From: UPXZ01 sp964345395 | GTDB lineage: Bacteria > Bacteroidota > Bacteroidia > Bacteroidales > Paludibacteraceae | Assembly (NCBI GenBank): GCA_964345395.1 | Contig: CAYFRA010000002.1 | Span: 4,687 to 68,686, forward strand | Length of the DNA stretch: 64,000 nt | Reading direction: 5' to 3' | Shown here: positions 43,205 to 53,706 of the stretch, piece after piece | Layout of the letters: every line of letters starts with the position of its first letter | How positions within the stretch are numbered: position 1 is the first letter of the stretch | The notes under the pieces: model-generated | Database searches by the model: none | Told to the model about the DNA's origin: nothing | The model's input: the letters and a program-made list of their open reading frames with translations, nothing else | Translations under genes and position numbers: made by a program

Positions 43205-44588
43205 TTTTTGCTTTATATTTCTTTTTTAGAAATTCTTGTATATTGGGCACAATCTTTTCGATATCACCTGCACCAAAACTGACAACGATATCTAAATCTT
43301 GTTGATCAAGCAAAGTTAGTAAATTTTCTTTTGAGCTTAATGTTTTATCCTCGATGCTAACATCATTAAAGATAATCTCAGAGCTAACTCCTTCAATAGG
43401 CTCTTCACGAGCGGGATATATATCCAATAAAATCAAGCTATCCAAATTAGATAACGAATGTGCAAACTCTTTGGCAAAATCTTTCGTTCTGCTGTAGAGA
43501 TGTGGTTGAAAGATGCCCGTAATTTTTCTGTCAGGATAAAGGTATCTGATAGAGTCAATGCTGGCATCTAATTCACTTGGGTGGTGAGCATAATCATCAA
43601 TGTAAACCAAATTGTCATAGTTGATTTTGAAATCGAATCTTCGATAAATGCCTGAAAAAGACGCCATCGATACCCGCAACTCAGGGAGAGTAACACCATT
43701 GAGCCAGGCCATAGCCATAGCTGCCAAGCCATTTTCAACATTGATAAGCATAGGCACAGATAGTCGGATGTCGTGAGCCGACTCAGTGGGGGTTACAAAA
43801 TCAAACAAAATACTGCCTTTATCAATCCTGATATTTTCAGCTCTGAAATCTGCATTTTCTCCAAATCCGTATGTGTAACTCTTCACACCTTTATTCAGAA
43901 CAGCATTTAGCTCTACTTTTTCGTTTACTAAAAGATAACCACCACTTTTGATTAGCGAGGTAAAATGCTCAAAACTTTTCACATACTCATCAAGTGTATG
44001 GTAGATATCCAAATGATCGGGATCGACAGATGTGATCACAGCCATAAATGGGCGTAGATGATGAAAGGATCTATCATATTCGTCAGCTTCAACAATGACA
44101 TAATTGCTATGATTTGAGAGAATCATATTGGTTTTGTAGTTGTTAGATATTCCCCCTAAAAACGCATTGCATTTTACCTGAGACTGTTGGAATAGATGTG
44201 CTGTAATGGTTGTTGTGGTGGTTTTGCCATGTGTCCCAGCTATACAAATTGCTTTGTTGTTGTCTGTTATTTTGCCTAAAAGTTCGGCCCGTTTGATGGT
44301 GTCGAAACCTTTTTCGATAAAATAATTCAACTGCTCATGTGATGCGGGAATGGCAGGCGTGAAGACAACAAGTGTATTGCGCGGGGTTAAAAAAGTTTGG
44401 GGTATGGTAGAAATATTATCGATGTAGTTTATCACCACTCCTTCATCTTCCAACTCTTGAGTAAGCACACTTGATCGAAGGTCATATCCTGCCACTTTGA
44501 AACCTTTTGCATTGAAATAGCGGGCGAGAGCACTCATCCCAGCTCCACCAATTCCGATAAAATAATATTGCGTATATTTGTTTGTCAT
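43197..44588 (-). CDS. murC: UDP-N-acetylmuramate--L-alanine ligase MurC
   Basis: First ATP-dependent amino-acid ligase of peptidoglycan precursor synthesis. It has 463 residues. Rossmann-like start YYFIGIGGAGMSALARYF, ATP loop GTHGKTTTTT (about 117-126), EADEYDRSFHHLRP and VYIDDYAHHPSEL as MurC-specific signatures. It shares one base with the murG stop (TAATG arrangement at 44588) and overlaps ftsQ by 8 bases. Confidence 0.96.
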   Translation of the reverse strand: MTNKYTQYYFIGIGGAGMSALARYFNAKGFKVAGYDLRSSVLTQELEDEGVVINYIDNISTIPQTFLTPRNTLVVFTPAIPASHEQLNYFIEKGFDTIKRAELLGKITDNNKAICIAGTHGKTTTTTITAHLFQQSQVKCNAFLGGISNNYKTNMILSNHSNYVIVEADEYDRSFHHLRPFMAVITSVDPDHLDIYHTLDEYVKSFEHFTSLIKSGGYLLVNEKVELNAVLNKGVKSYTYGFGENADFRAENIRIDKGSILFDFVTPTESAHDIRLSVPMLINVENGLAAMAMAWLNGVTLPELRVSMASFSGIYRRFDFKINYDNLVYIDDYAHHPSELDASIDSIRYLYPDRKITGIFQPHLYSRTKDFAKEFAHSLSNLDSLILLDIYPAREEPIEGVSSEIIFNDVSIEDKTLSSKENLLTLLDQQDLDIVVSFGAGDIEKIVPNIQEFLKKKYKAKNE

Positions 44589-45712
44589 TATTTTGTTTGA
44601 ATTATTTTAAAAACCTCATCAACAATTTTTTTTGCTGAATTGTGGTGGGCTAATTTAATAATATTATTTGAAAGCTCGCCCAATTTAGTTTCATTTTTCA
44701 GAATATCCATAGCAGTATCGATAAGTTTTTCGTTCGCTTCATTATCTCTAATCAAGATAGCGGCATTTTTGTTCGATAAAGCAAGAGCATTCATAGTTTG
44801 GTGATCCTCTGCAACATTGGGTGAGGGCACTAAGATAACGGGTTTTCCCAAAATACACAATTCTGAGATAGAGCTTGCACCCGAACGTGAGATAATCAGA
44901 TCGGCAATGGCGTAGGCGTAGTCCATCCTCGATATAAAATCACTCACATAGATGTTGTCAGCCTGTTTTGTAGCCAAACGCTCTTTTGCTTTATTGATAT
45001 ATGTTTTGCCTGTTTGCCATATAATCTGCACATTCTCTTGCTTTATTATTTTGTCAATACTATTTGCTACACTCTCGTTGATGGTGCGAGCACCCAAACT
45101 GCCACCAACAAACAAGATGGTTTTTTTGCTATTTGATAATCCAAAATAATCATATCCCGCTTGCTTTTTGCTATCATCTATTTCAAATAAATCTTGACGG
45201 ATAGGATTGCCAGTAATTACAATTTTTTCAGAAGGAAAAAACTTCTCCATCCCATCATAAGCTACACAAATCTTTGATGCTTTTTTTGCTAACAACTTGT
45301 TGGTTACGCCTGCATAGGAGTTCTGTTCTTGCAGTAGTGTAGGCACGCCTTGACGCGATGCTGCTTTGAGTGTGGGAGCACTGGCATAGCCACCCACTCC
45401 AATGGCAATATCAGGTTTGAATTGGCGAATAATTTTTTTAGCTTTCAGGATACTTTTAAAAAGATCGATCACAACGCCAAAGTTTTTGAGAATATTCTTA
45501 CGATCTAAACCGCGAACCGGTAAACCAACAATTTCGTAGCCCGCCTGTGGAACACGTTCCATCTCCATACGCCCCAAAGCACCAACAAAGAGGATTTCAG
45601 CCTCTTTATCGCGCTGTTTTATCTCATTTGCAATACTGATTGCAGGAAAAATATGACCGCCTGTTCCGCCTCCGCTTATGATGTATTTCATTTTGTTTGT
45701 TGTTTTATTCAT
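44588..45712 (-). CDS. murG: Undecaprenyl-PP-MurNAc-pentapeptide GlcNAc transferase MurG
   Basis: Membrane-associated GT28 enzyme that converts lipid I to lipid II. It has 374 residues. The N-terminal GGGTGGHIFPAISIA is the defining motif; FVGGSLGARTINES and RSGASSISELCILGKPVILV form the UDP-GlcNAc site. The inner ATG at 45691 (MKYIISGGGTGG) is close to the usual family start and is an alternative. It starts 6 bases after ftsW. Confidence 0.96.
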   Translation of the reverse strand: MNKTTNKMKYIISGGGTGGHIFPAISIANEIKQRDKEAEILFVGALGRMEMERVPQAGYEIVGLPVRGLDRKNILKNFGVVIDLFKSILKAKKIIRQFKPDIAIGVGGYASAPTLKAASRQGVPTLLQEQNSYAGVTNKLLAKKASKICVAYDGMEKFFPSEKIVITGNPIRQDLFEIDDSKKQAGYDYFGLSNSKKTILFVGGSLGARTINESVANSIDKIIKQENVQIIWQTGKTYINKAKERLATKQADNIYVSDFISRMDYAYAIADLIISRSGASSISELCILGKPVILVPSPNVAEDHQTMNALALSNKNAAILIRDNEANEKLIDTAMDILKNETKLGELSNNIIKLAHHNSAKKIVDEVFKIIQTK

Positions 45713-45718
45713 TAGTAA

Positions 45719-46942
45719 TTAAATTGTTTCAATATCAATCACTTCACCTTCATCGATGTTTTCGTCAAAATTTTCAGCTTGCGCCTCCTCTTTAATCTGT
45801 CGGATTATCCCTAAGATGATACCAAAATAGATGCTGGTTATCACAATTGAAGTGCCACCACGACTGATAAGGGGTAGTGTTTGCCCTGTGACCAAACCAA
45901 AACCAGAACCTACCAACATGTTTACCGAGGCTTGCAGTGTAATGATTAAGCCTAAGCCAGTAACCAAAAGAGCTGGAAAAGTTGATCTACACAGCGTAGC
46001 TATCTGTCCCGTTCGGAAGAGCAAGGCCATGTAAAGAATCATGATAAAAATTCCACCTATAAGTCCCATCTCTTCTAAAATAATAGCAAATATAAAATCA
46101 TCAAAAGCATGTGGCAAATAGTCTCTTTGTATGCTATTGCCAGGGAATACCCCCTTCAAACCGCCGTGGGCAACTGCAATTCTGCCTTGCTGTACTTGAT
46201 AATTTTTATCATTAATCTCAAATCGTTTTTCAGGATTTTTATCTTCACTTAGGTTGATAATTCTGTTTACCCAAGTTGTAGCACGAGCCAAAGGTCGCGG
46301 AAGTTTTTCCGAGTCCACACTTTTGGCTATGAGTAGTATGGATAGTACCAATACCAAAATAATAGCAATGATTGGGAGAAGTTTTTTGTAAGATATTTGT
46401 CCTAAAAACATAATGCTAAATATCGTAAAACCAATAATAGCAGCTGTAGAGAAGTTTTCTAAAAATATCAAACCTATTGTAGGGATAGAAAAATAGAGTA
46501 TTATTTTAAAAATCTTATTTTCATCAGTTGGTTTAGCTCTAACCCTTGACACCAGATCGGCAACAACGATAATTAATGAGAGTTTAGCTAATTCTGATGG
46601 TTGGAAACTGATACCTAAAATACTTATCCAGCGTCTTGCATTATTAGTTACTACACCTCTTGCTGATAAATAGACTAATAGCGAAAACGATATGATAAAC
46701 CCCAAGTAACCCAATATCCTTATATATTTATAAGGTACGAGATGGACGACAAATGCAAAAAAAGCTCCTATCGAAAGAAAAGCGATGTGCATAAGTATGG
46801 GTTGCTGGTGGTTTGAGGCTTTGAATGCCAGTGTGCTCGATGCACTAAATAGCACAATGACAGATATAACACTTAGCACAATGAAGATTGTCCAAATCGT
46901 TTTATCGCCTCGCAAGTATTTTGAAATAGATTTTTCCATCAT
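45719..46942 (-). CDS. ftsW: Septal peptidoglycan glycosyltransferase FtsW
   Basis: SEDS-family polymerase that makes septal glycan strands with FtsI. It has 407 residues and about ten membrane helices. Family residues are visible: ARRWISILGISFQPSELAKL, the extracytoplasmic loop with QQGRIAVAHGGLKGVFPGNS and the carboxy-terminal LISRGGTSIVITSIYFGIIL. It lies 9 bases after murD and 6 before murG; the position makes FtsW rather than RodA. Confidence 0.95.
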   Translation of the reverse strand: MMEKSISKYLRGDKTIWTIFIVLSVISVIVLFSASSTLAFKASNHQQPILMHIAFLSIGAFFAFVVHLVPYKYIRILGYLGFIISFSLLVYLSARGVVTNNARRWISILGISFQPSELAKLSLIIVVADLVSRVRAKPTDENKIFKIILYFSIPTIGLIFLENFSTAAIIGFTIFSIMFLGQISYKKLLPIIAIILVLVLSILLIAKSVDSEKLPRPLARATTWVNRIINLSEDKNPEKRFEINDKNYQVQQGRIAVAHGGLKGVFPGNSIQRDYLPHAFDDFIFAIILEEMGLIGGIFIMILYMALLFRTGQIATLCRSTFPALLVTGLGLIITLQASVNMLVGSGFGLVTGQTLPLISRGGTSIVITSIYFGIILGIIRQIKEEAQAENFDENIDEGEVIDIETI

Positions 46943-46951
46943 TTTTACTTG

Positions 46952-48286
46952 TTACAGTTTTCTCACATAATCTTTAAATTGTTTTCCTCTATCTTCATAG
47001 TTTTTAAAAAGATCGAAGCTGGCACAGCTTGGTGATAATAAAACAGTATCACCTGGTTTGGCAACCTCATAAGCCAACTTGACACTCTCTTCCATCGATT
47101 TTGTTTCAGAGATATGCTCCACTTTTCCTTCAAAAAACTCTTTAAGCTTACTGTTGTCTAAGCCCAATAATATGAGGTGATTAACTTTTTCGACAACCAA
47201 TGCCTCTATCTCACTATAATCATTCCCTTTGTCGGTTCCGCCCATAATCAGCACAACAGATGAGTTGATGCTATCCAAAGCATACCAACATGAATTGACA
47301 TTGGTGGCTTTACTGTCATTTACATACACTACATCACGAACTGTAGCTACATATTCCAAACGATGTTCTACACCTTGAAACCCTCTCAGTGATTGACGTA
47401 TATTATCTTTTCGTATATCCATAATTGAAGCGGCAAGACCAGCAGCCATCGCATTGTGTCGGTTATGCTTGCCTTTGATTGCTATTTCTGTTGTTGCCAT
47501 ATTGAAAATTTCTTTGTTTGTTATTATTAATTCATCATTTTCGATGTATGCTTGTGAACTTTCACTTCTGTTTTCTGCAAATGGAAGTAATTGAGACGCT
47601 ATCTGCATTTTTTTGATGCGTTTATCTATTTCTACGTCCTCTTCCCAGTAGATGAAGTAGTCATCTTTTGTCTGATTTTGTATAATTTTAAATTTAGAAT
47701 CGATATATTTTTGAAAATCATTATCATATCTATCCAAGTGATCGGGGCTGATGTTGAGCAAAATAGCTACGTCTGCTTTGAATGCTATCATATCATCCAA
47801 TTGAAAACTGCTTAGCTCTAAAACATAATAATCGTACTTCTCTAATGCCACCTGCATAGCTAAGCTCCTACCCACATTTCCTGCCAAGCCCACATTTAAG
47901 CCAGCATCTTTGAAAATTTGATAAAGCAACATAGAAGTAGTGGTTTTCCCATTGCTTCCTGTTATACAAATCATTTTAGCTTCTGTAAAAAACGAAGCAA
48001 ATTCGATTTCAGAAATTAGCTCTATCCCTTTAGTTCTGATTTTTTCAACAATTGGAGCATTGTCGGGTATGCCCGGACTTTTGATAACGGTGTCGGCATT
48101 GAGAATAAGATCCTCGCTATGTCGTAACTCCTCAAAATCAATCTGATGTTCTGTCAAAAGAGCTTTGTACTTATCTGCTATTTTGCCATAATCTGACACA
48201 AACAGATCAAAGTTTTGTCTCTTTGCCAACACAGCAGCTCCTGTTCCACTTTCGCCACCACCTAATATGACCACTCTTTTTGCCAT
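46952..48286 (-). CDS. murD: UDP-N-acetylmuramoyl-L-alanine--D-glutamate ligase MurD
   Basis: Adds D-glutamate to the precursor. It has 444 residues. N-terminal nucleotide-fold VVILGGGESGTGAAVLAKRQ, ATP loop CITGSNGKTTTSML (about 112-125), NDSKATNVNSCWYALDS and VLLSPSCASFDLFKNYEDRG are MurD signatures. It is spaced 7 bases after mraY and 9 before ftsW. Confidence 0.96.
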   Translation of the reverse strand: MAKRVVILGGGESGTGAAVLAKRQNFDLFVSDYGKIADKYKALLTEHQIDFEELRHSEDLILNADTVIKSPGIPDNAPIVEKIRTKGIELISEIEFASFFTEAKMICITGSNGKTTTSMLLYQIFKDAGLNVGLAGNVGRSLAMQVALEKYDYYVLELSSFQLDDMIAFKADVAILLNISPDHLDRYDNDFQKYIDSKFKIIQNQTKDDYFIYWEEDVEIDKRIKKMQIASQLLPFAENRSESSQAYIENDELIITNKEIFNMATTEIAIKGKHNRHNAMAAGLAASIMDIRKDNIRQSLRGFQGVEHRLEYVATVRDVVYVNDSKATNVNSCWYALDSINSSVVLIMGGTDKGNDYSEIEALVVEKVNHLILLGLDNSKLKEFFEGKVEHISETKSMEESVKLAYEVAKPGDTVLLSPSCASFDLFKNYEDRGKQFKDYVRKL

Positions 48287-48293
48287 TTTTATC

Positions 48294-49565
48294 TTATCTC
48301 ACTTTTAAAGTAATGATGGTTATTGCTGCCAATATCAAACCTATCAGCCAAAATCTGACTACCAATTTCGATTCGTGAACGGGATTGAAAGGTTTCTTTA
48401 TTAAGGCATCAATACCAGATTTACCTCCTTTTTGAAAATGGTGGTGAATGGGCGACATCAAAAAGACTCGTCTGCCCACACCGCTTTTCTTTTTGGTATA
48501 TTTGAAGTAAGAGGTTTGAATTATTACCGATAAACTTTCGATAAAGAACACACCGCACAAAATAGGGATCAACAACTCTTTGTGAATGGCAATGGCAAAT
48601 ACCGCAACGATTCCACCCAATGTCAAACTACCTGTATCACCCATAAACACTTGTGCAGGGTAGGAGTTGTACCATAAAAAACCAATGGTAGCCCCGATAA
48701 GCGTGCCTGCAAAAATCACCATCTCGCCTGTGCCGGGGATATACATAATATTTAGATAACCAGCGTAATTGACGTTGCCCGATAGGTAGGCCAATATCCC
48801 CAAAGTGACACCTATGATTGCTGTAGATCCGGTTGTGATGCCATCCATTCCATCGGTGAGGTTGGAACTGTTTGAAACGGCAGTAACTACAAATATCGAC
48901 ATGATGACAAACAATATCCAGCCATAGGTTTGGGCTTTATCACCTGCCCACTTGAATGCGTTTGCATAGTCCCAATTGTTGTTTTTGACAAAAGGGATGG
49001 TCGATTTGGTTGATTTAATATCTTCGCTCTTGAAGCTCACCTCCTCTACTCGTTGATTTTGACCGATATGTTCTATGTTTTCACGTATCACGGCTTGTGG
49101 GCTCATATAGAGAATAATACCTACTATCAATCCTAATCCTACTTGTCCGAAAACTTTAAACTTACCTTTTAGTCCATCTTTATTTCCTGATTTAAACTTG
49201 AGATAATCGTCAAGAAAACCAATCACACCCATCCAAATTGTGGAAATAATGAGTAGAATGATATAGATATTGGTCAAGTCGGCCAAAAGTAGCGTAGGTA
49301 TCAGTATAGAGATGATGATGATGATACCGCCCATTGTGGGTGTACCTTTTTTCTTCTCTTGATCTCCCAAACCCAAATCTCGAATTACCTCTCCTATCTG
49401 CATTTTCTGCAATTTGTCGATTATTTTTCTTCCAAACAGAGTTGCAATAAGCAGGGCAAGAAGAAAACCTACGCCAGCTCTAAAAGAGATTGACGTAAAC
49501 ATACTATAACCCGCAATATCAAAGTTTTTGGATAAATTTTTTATAAGTAAATAAAACATATTCAA
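48294..49565 (-). CDS. mraY: Phospho-MurNAc-pentapeptide transferase MraY
   Basis: Integral membrane enzyme that makes lipid I from UDP-MurNAc-pentapeptide and undecaprenyl phosphate. It has 423 residues, longer than E. coli (360) because of an extra segment of about 60 residues after the fourth helix (around 155-215), a known Bacteroidetes feature. Active-site motifs: KKKGTPTMGGI, FLDDYLKF, NLTDGMDGI and the histidine cluster MSPIHHHFQKGG. Confidence 0.95.
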   Translation of the reverse strand: MNMFYLLIKNLSKNFDIAGYSMFTSISFRAGVGFLLALLIATLFGRKIIDKLQKMQIGEVIRDLGLGDQEKKKGTPTMGGIIIIISILIPTLLLADLTNIYIILLIISTIWMGVIGFLDDYLKFKSGNKDGLKGKFKVFGQVGLGLIVGIILYMSPQAVIRENIEHIGQNQRVEEVSFKSEDIKSTKSTIPFVKNNNWDYANAFKWAGDKAQTYGWILFVIMSIFVVTAVSNSSNLTDGMDGITTGSTAIIGVTLGILAYLSGNVNYAGYLNIMYIPGTGEMVIFAGTLIGATIGFLWYNSYPAQVFMGDTGSLTLGGIVAVFAIAIHKELLIPILCGVFFIESLSVIIQTSYFKYTKKKSGVGRRVFLMSPIHHHFQKGGKSGIDALIKKPFNPVHESKLVVRFWLIGLILAAITIITLKVR

Positions 49566-49592
49566 TAGTTGTTAATGATTTCTACATATATA

Positions 49593-51047
49593 TTACAGCA
49601 AACCGATTGCTTTTTTCACCTCTTCGCGATCGTCAAAGTGGTGTTTTACACCTTTTATAATTTGATAATCTTCGTGCCCTTTGCCTGCAATCAGCACCAC
49701 ATCATTTTTTTGAGCCAATGAGCAGGCAGTTTTGATAGCTTCACGCCTATCAGTGATTACCAAAGATTGGGCTTGCTCCTCTTTGCTCAAGCCTGCTAAC
49801 ATATCGTTGATGATATCCATTGGTTCTTCGTTGCGTGGATTGTCAGCAGTCAAAATAGCTTTCCAACTACCCCACACAGCTTGTTGAGCCATAAGTGGAC
49901 GTTTTCCTACATCTCGATTTCCGCCTGCTCCAACTACGGTTATCAGATTGCCATTCCCTTTCAAAATTTCATTGATAGAAGAAATTACATTTTTCAGAGC
50001 ATCGGGCGTATGAGCATAGTCAACAATGGCGATAAAGCCTTTTGGAGCATGTATGGTTTCAAAACGACCAGAAACAGGGTTTAGTGAGCTCAGTGCAGTT
50101 AGTACCTCCAATTCATCTTGCCCAAGAAGTAGGGCAGTAGCATATACGGCAGTGAGGTTGTAGGCATTGAAATGACCAATAAAACCCATGTGAATCTCTT
50201 TGTTGTTGATATCCAAAAGCATTCCGCTAAAATCATCTTCAAGTATTTTGGTTTTAAAATCAGCTATACTTTGTAAAGAGTAGCTCTTTTTTAATGCTTT
50301 CGTATTTTGTAGCATCACCATGCCGTTTTTGTCATCGATGTTGGTGAGTGCAAAGGCTGATTTATCTAACTGATCAAAAAATGCTTTTTTAGCTTTCAGA
50401 TAGTTGTCAAACGTAATGTGATAATCCAAATGATCGCGGGTGATGTTGCTGAATATGGCACCATCAAACTCCAAACTTTCAATGCGATGTTGGTCAATGG
50501 CGTGTGAACTTACCTCCATAAATACATAATCGCAACCCTCATCACGCATTTGTGATAACAAGCGATTGAGCTCCATAGCATCGGGTGTAGTGTAGTTGGC
50601 CACAACCTCACGGTCGTTGATGAAGTTGGAAACAGTAGAAATCAAACCACAAGCGTAACCTAAGTTTTTGAAAAGTTTATAGAGCAGTGTCGCAATGGTG
50701 GTTTTTCCGTTAGTACCGGTTACCCCTACAAGTTTCATGTCTCGACTTGGATATCCAAACCACGTATTCGCCAATTGTCCGAGTGCTATGTTGCTGTTTC
50801 TAACAAGAAAATATACAAGCCCTTCTTCTAAAGTTTGAGGCATCACTTCACATACAATTGCTACTGCACCTTTCTCTATCGCTTGTGAAATGTATGTATG
50901 TCCGTCAGCAATTGTACCCTTTATTGCTACATACAAACTCCCCTTTTCAACCTCTCGCGAGTCAAACTGAATGGAGCTGATCACCGTATCTTCATTGCCC
51001 ACGCGTTGCAGATATTCAAATTTATTGATCAAACTATTTAATTGCAT
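49593..51047 (-). CDS. murE: UDP-MurNAc-tripeptide synthetase MurE, meso-DAP type
   Basis: Adds the third stem amino acid. It has 484 residues from ATG 51047; an in-frame TTG at 51056 adds three residues. The ATP loop is VTGTNGKTTIATLLY. The specificity motif DNPRNEEP (about residues 400-407) is the form associated with meso-diaminopimelate, so this cell wall should be meso-DAP cross-linked. It follows ftsI by 46 bases and mraY starts 27 bases after its stop. Confidence 0.95.
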   Translation of the reverse strand: MQLNSLINKFEYLQRVGNEDTVISSIQFDSREVEKGSLYVAIKGTIADGHTYISQAIEKGAVAIVCEVMPQTLEEGLVYFLVRNSNIALGQLANTWFGYPSRDMKLVGVTGTNGKTTIATLLYKLFKNLGYACGLISTVSNFINDREVVANYTTPDAMELNRLLSQMRDEGCDYVFMEVSSHAIDQHRIESLEFDGAIFSNITRDHLDYHITFDNYLKAKKAFFDQLDKSAFALTNIDDKNGMVMLQNTKALKKSYSLQSIADFKTKILEDDFSGMLLDINNKEIHMGFIGHFNAYNLTAVYATALLLGQDELEVLTALSSLNPVSGRFETIHAPKGFIAIVDYAHTPDALKNVISSINEILKGNGNLITVVGAGGNRDVGKRPLMAQQAVWGSWKAILTADNPRNEEPMDIINDMLAGLSKEEQAQSLVITDRREAIKTACSLAQKNDVVLIAGKGHEDYQIIKGVKHHFDDREEVKKAIGLL

Positions 51048-51093
51048 ATATATCAAATTTTATATTCAGATTAAAAAAATGGTTTTATACACA

Positions 51094-53223
51094 CTACGGC
51101 TCAAACTTGAGTGTAATGCTTTGCCCTGTTGTTATTTTTGAGTTTGCAGGTAAACTTTGTGATCTCAGTTTACCCACTCCAATTACATTAACTTTAAGTC
51201 CAACACTTTCACATAGGTAGATGGCATCTTTCATTCCCATTCCGTTCAAGTTGGGTACTTTGTCATTGCTAATTTGAATATTCTCAACCATCATATTGGA
51301 TGCATCATCCTTTGTCATTCTTCCCCAATTGCTATCACCGTCATATCTAAAGTCTAAGCTTAATTTACTCATAATGTTTTTTGTCGCCATCAAATTTCCT
51401 GTTTTGATATTTGGTGTATTTGATTTGTTTAGCGTGCTATCCATACCTATATGTTGTATGGTGTTTTTTGTGTCAATTGCGGTTATTTGTTCCGCTATTC
51501 TTTTCACTACTGTTCCTGCCATTAAACCGCCCGAGGGAAGCCCCGATGGCTCTCTAATTACCACAATACAAGTGTATTTTGGGTCTTCATAAGGGAAATA
51601 ACCACAAAACGAAACTTGATGTTTTGAGTAACCCGATTTTCCTTGTGAAATTTGTGCCGTTCCGGTTTTACCTGCTATTCTAACCAAACTTGAATGTGCC
51701 GGTTTTGCAGTTCCATATTTTGGATGTTCCACCACGCCCAAGAGAGCTTTTTGTACATCTTTCAAAACACTTGGTTTGCAAATTTGCTCATTGATGATGC
51801 GTGGTTTAATCTCTTTGACAACCTGTCCGTTTTTGTTGATTGACTTCACGAGTGTTGGTTCAATAAATCGACCCTCATTGGCTATGGCGTTGAAAAAAGC
51901 CAAGGTGTATATCGGTGGTATCTGCACTTCATAACCGATTGACATCCAGGGGAGAGTGGTGTTATACCAATTTGTGTTTTTATCTTTTGGGTGGCGGATG
52001 TTGGGTGTTGCCGTGCCAGGGATATAGAGTTGAAAGGGTTCAACCAATCCTATTTTATAAAGTTTTTCTACAAACTTACTTGGGTTGTCACCGTAAGCAC
52101 GCACAATGGTGCGAGATATACCAATATTTGACGAAGCATTTAGGGCGTTCTCTAAACTGATGGTTTGATATCCTCCTCGGTGGTGGTTGTGGTCTTTCAT
52201 CACCGCTCTTCCAAAGTTAAATTTTCCGTTGCCAGTGGCGATTGAGTCGCTCAACTTAGCCTTGCCATCGTCCAATACCGCCATCAGTGAAGCTACTTTG
52301 AAGGTGGAGCCAGGCTCAGTCATATCACTAACAACTCCATTTCGGTTTTCGGAATAGCTACCGTTGCTATTTCTCTCCATATTGACAATGGCTTTTATCT
52401 CACCAGTTTTCACCTCCATCACGGCAGCATAACCTACTTTAGCACTTATTTCAGTCATCTTTTCAATCAAAGCACGTTCGGCTATATCTTGAAAATTGAT
52501 GTCGATAGTTGTTATCACATCCATTCCATCAATAGGCTCTATCTCAATGATGTCTTCAAACCTGTTAGCCACTTTCCGTTTTGATGATTTACCTGGTTTT
52601 CCTTTCAATAAAGAGTCTAATCCCAACTCCAAGCCGTTTTTTGGCTCTTCGTTGTCGGCGTAGATATCTCCGATAGTCCTTGTTGCCAAACTCCCAAAAG
52701 GTTTCAACCGCACAAAAGACTCCTTTGCTATCAATCCACTCTTTATCTGCCCATATTTAAAAAGTGGCATCTCCCTCACCTGTTTCAGTTGCGAATAAGT
52801 GATTTTCTTTTTGTGAAATTGATAACTATGATTTTGGATTTTGTGATTGTGTATCAGCTCACTTTTATATTGAGCTTTTGTTTTATCTTTGAAAAATAGA
52901 CTTAGTGCCTCCGCTAAAGTATCTACATTGTTCCTAAATAATTTTGCTGTATCAATATGGAGTGCCTCAGCTCGCATATCCATATATAAAGTGTAAGTGG
53001 GTATGGTGCTTGCCATCAATCTGCCGTCAGAGGAGTAGATGTCGCCCCTCTTAGCCGCCACTTCAATGTTAGATTTGATGTTCTTTTTCAGCATCTCACG
53101 CCATATATCACCCTCTTTATACTGTATTTTTACAATATTATAGATGATAAAGATGATGAGCATAACTAAAAATAGATACACTATCCCAAATCTTGTAATT
53201 ATTGTTCTGTTTGATTCATTCAT
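51094..53223 (-). CDS. ftsI: Penicillin-binding protein FtsI (class B) with a C-terminal PASTA domain
   Basis: Septal transpeptidase. It has 709 residues: one N-terminal membrane helix (about 11-29), a dimerisation domain, then the transpeptidase domain with SxxK in EPGSTFKVASL, SSN in ASSNIGIS and KTG in AGKTGTAQ. A single PASTA repeat ends the protein (VPNLNGMGMKDAIYLCESVG). PASTA on FtsI is usual in Bacteroidetes but absent from E. coli. The start overlaps the ftsL stop as ATGA (53220-53223). Confidence 0.95.
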   Translation of the reverse strand: MNESNRTIITRFGIVYLFLVMLIIFIIYNIVKIQYKEGDIWREMLKKNIKSNIEVAAKRGDIYSSDGRLMASTIPTYTLYMDMRAEALHIDTAKLFRNNVDTLAEALSLFFKDKTKAQYKSELIHNHKIQNHSYQFHKKKITYSQLKQVREMPLFKYGQIKSGLIAKESFVRLKPFGSLATRTIGDIYADNEEPKNGLELGLDSLLKGKPGKSSKRKVANRFEDIIEIEPIDGMDVITTIDINFQDIAERALIEKMTEISAKVGYAAVMEVKTGEIKAIVNMERNSNGSYSENRNGVVSDMTEPGSTFKVASLMAVLDDGKAKLSDSIATGNGKFNFGRAVMKDHNHHRGGYQTISLENALNASSNIGISRTIVRAYGDNPSKFVEKLYKIGLVEPFQLYIPGTATPNIRHPKDKNTNWYNTTLPWMSIGYEVQIPPIYTLAFFNAIANEGRFIEPTLVKSINKNGQVVKEIKPRIINEQICKPSVLKDVQKALLGVVEHPKYGTAKPAHSSLVRIAGKTGTAQISQGKSGYSKHQVSFCGYFPYEDPKYTCIVVIREPSGLPSGGLMAGTVVKRIAEQITAIDTKNTIQHIGMDSTLNKSNTPNIKTGNLMATKNIMSKLSLDFRYDGDSNWGRMTKDDASNMMVENIQISNDKVPNLNGMGMKDAIYLCESVGLKVNVIGVGKLRSQSLPANSKITTGQSITLKFEP

Positions 53224-53702
53224 TCTATCTCAATGGTTTCATCGTTGTTGCTGCTATCTTTGTTCAGTTTTTCAGTCGCTTTCATATGCTCCTCCAACTT
53301 TCTGATGGTTTTTTCATCTTTCTGTTTGTTTGGTTTCTCTATCACGATAGGTGGAGTGGGGCTTTCTATCAAGTTCAAACCTTTTTGACGAATTTGATCT
53401 AAAATAAAACTTCGTCTGCTCAGTTTGGTGTATTCAGAAGAGATGGTCAAGGCTTGGTATTTTACATCCTGAAGCTCTTTTCTTAGGCTTGCCTCTTTTG
53501 CCATATTCTTTTCATGCACCAATCGGTTGTCTATGTAGATAAAGACAAAAATTGTAATTAGAGCAAGTAATAAATAATTCTTTCGTATAAATCTCTTGTT
53601 CAAGAAGTTTCCCGTCATCAAATCACGCAAACTGCTTTCTTTCAATTCGGAGAAATCCTCGTTGTTTTTAATCTTCTCTATTATGTTTTTCCAAAACTCC
53701 AT
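53220..53702 (-). CDS. ftsL: FtsL-like bitopic division protein
   Basis: It has 160 residues: an N-terminal cytoplasmic part of about 40, one membrane helix (about 43-57, YLLLALITIFVFIYI) and a periplasmic coiled coil (about 65-110), then a charged low-complexity tail. The position between rsmH (4 bases) and ftsI (ATGA overlap) is that of ftsL in dcw clusters. Sequence identity across FtsL proteins is minimal, so the call is mainly from topology and position. Confidence 0.84.
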   Translation of the reverse strand: MEFWKNIIEKIKNNEDFSELKESSLRDLMTGNFLNKRFIRKNYLLLALITIFVFIYIDNRLVHEKNMAKEASLRKELQDVKYQALTISSEYTKLSRRSFILDQIRQKGLNLIESPTPPIVIEKPNKQKDEKTIRKLEEHMKATEKLNKDSSNNDETIEIE

Positions 53703-53706
53703 TTTG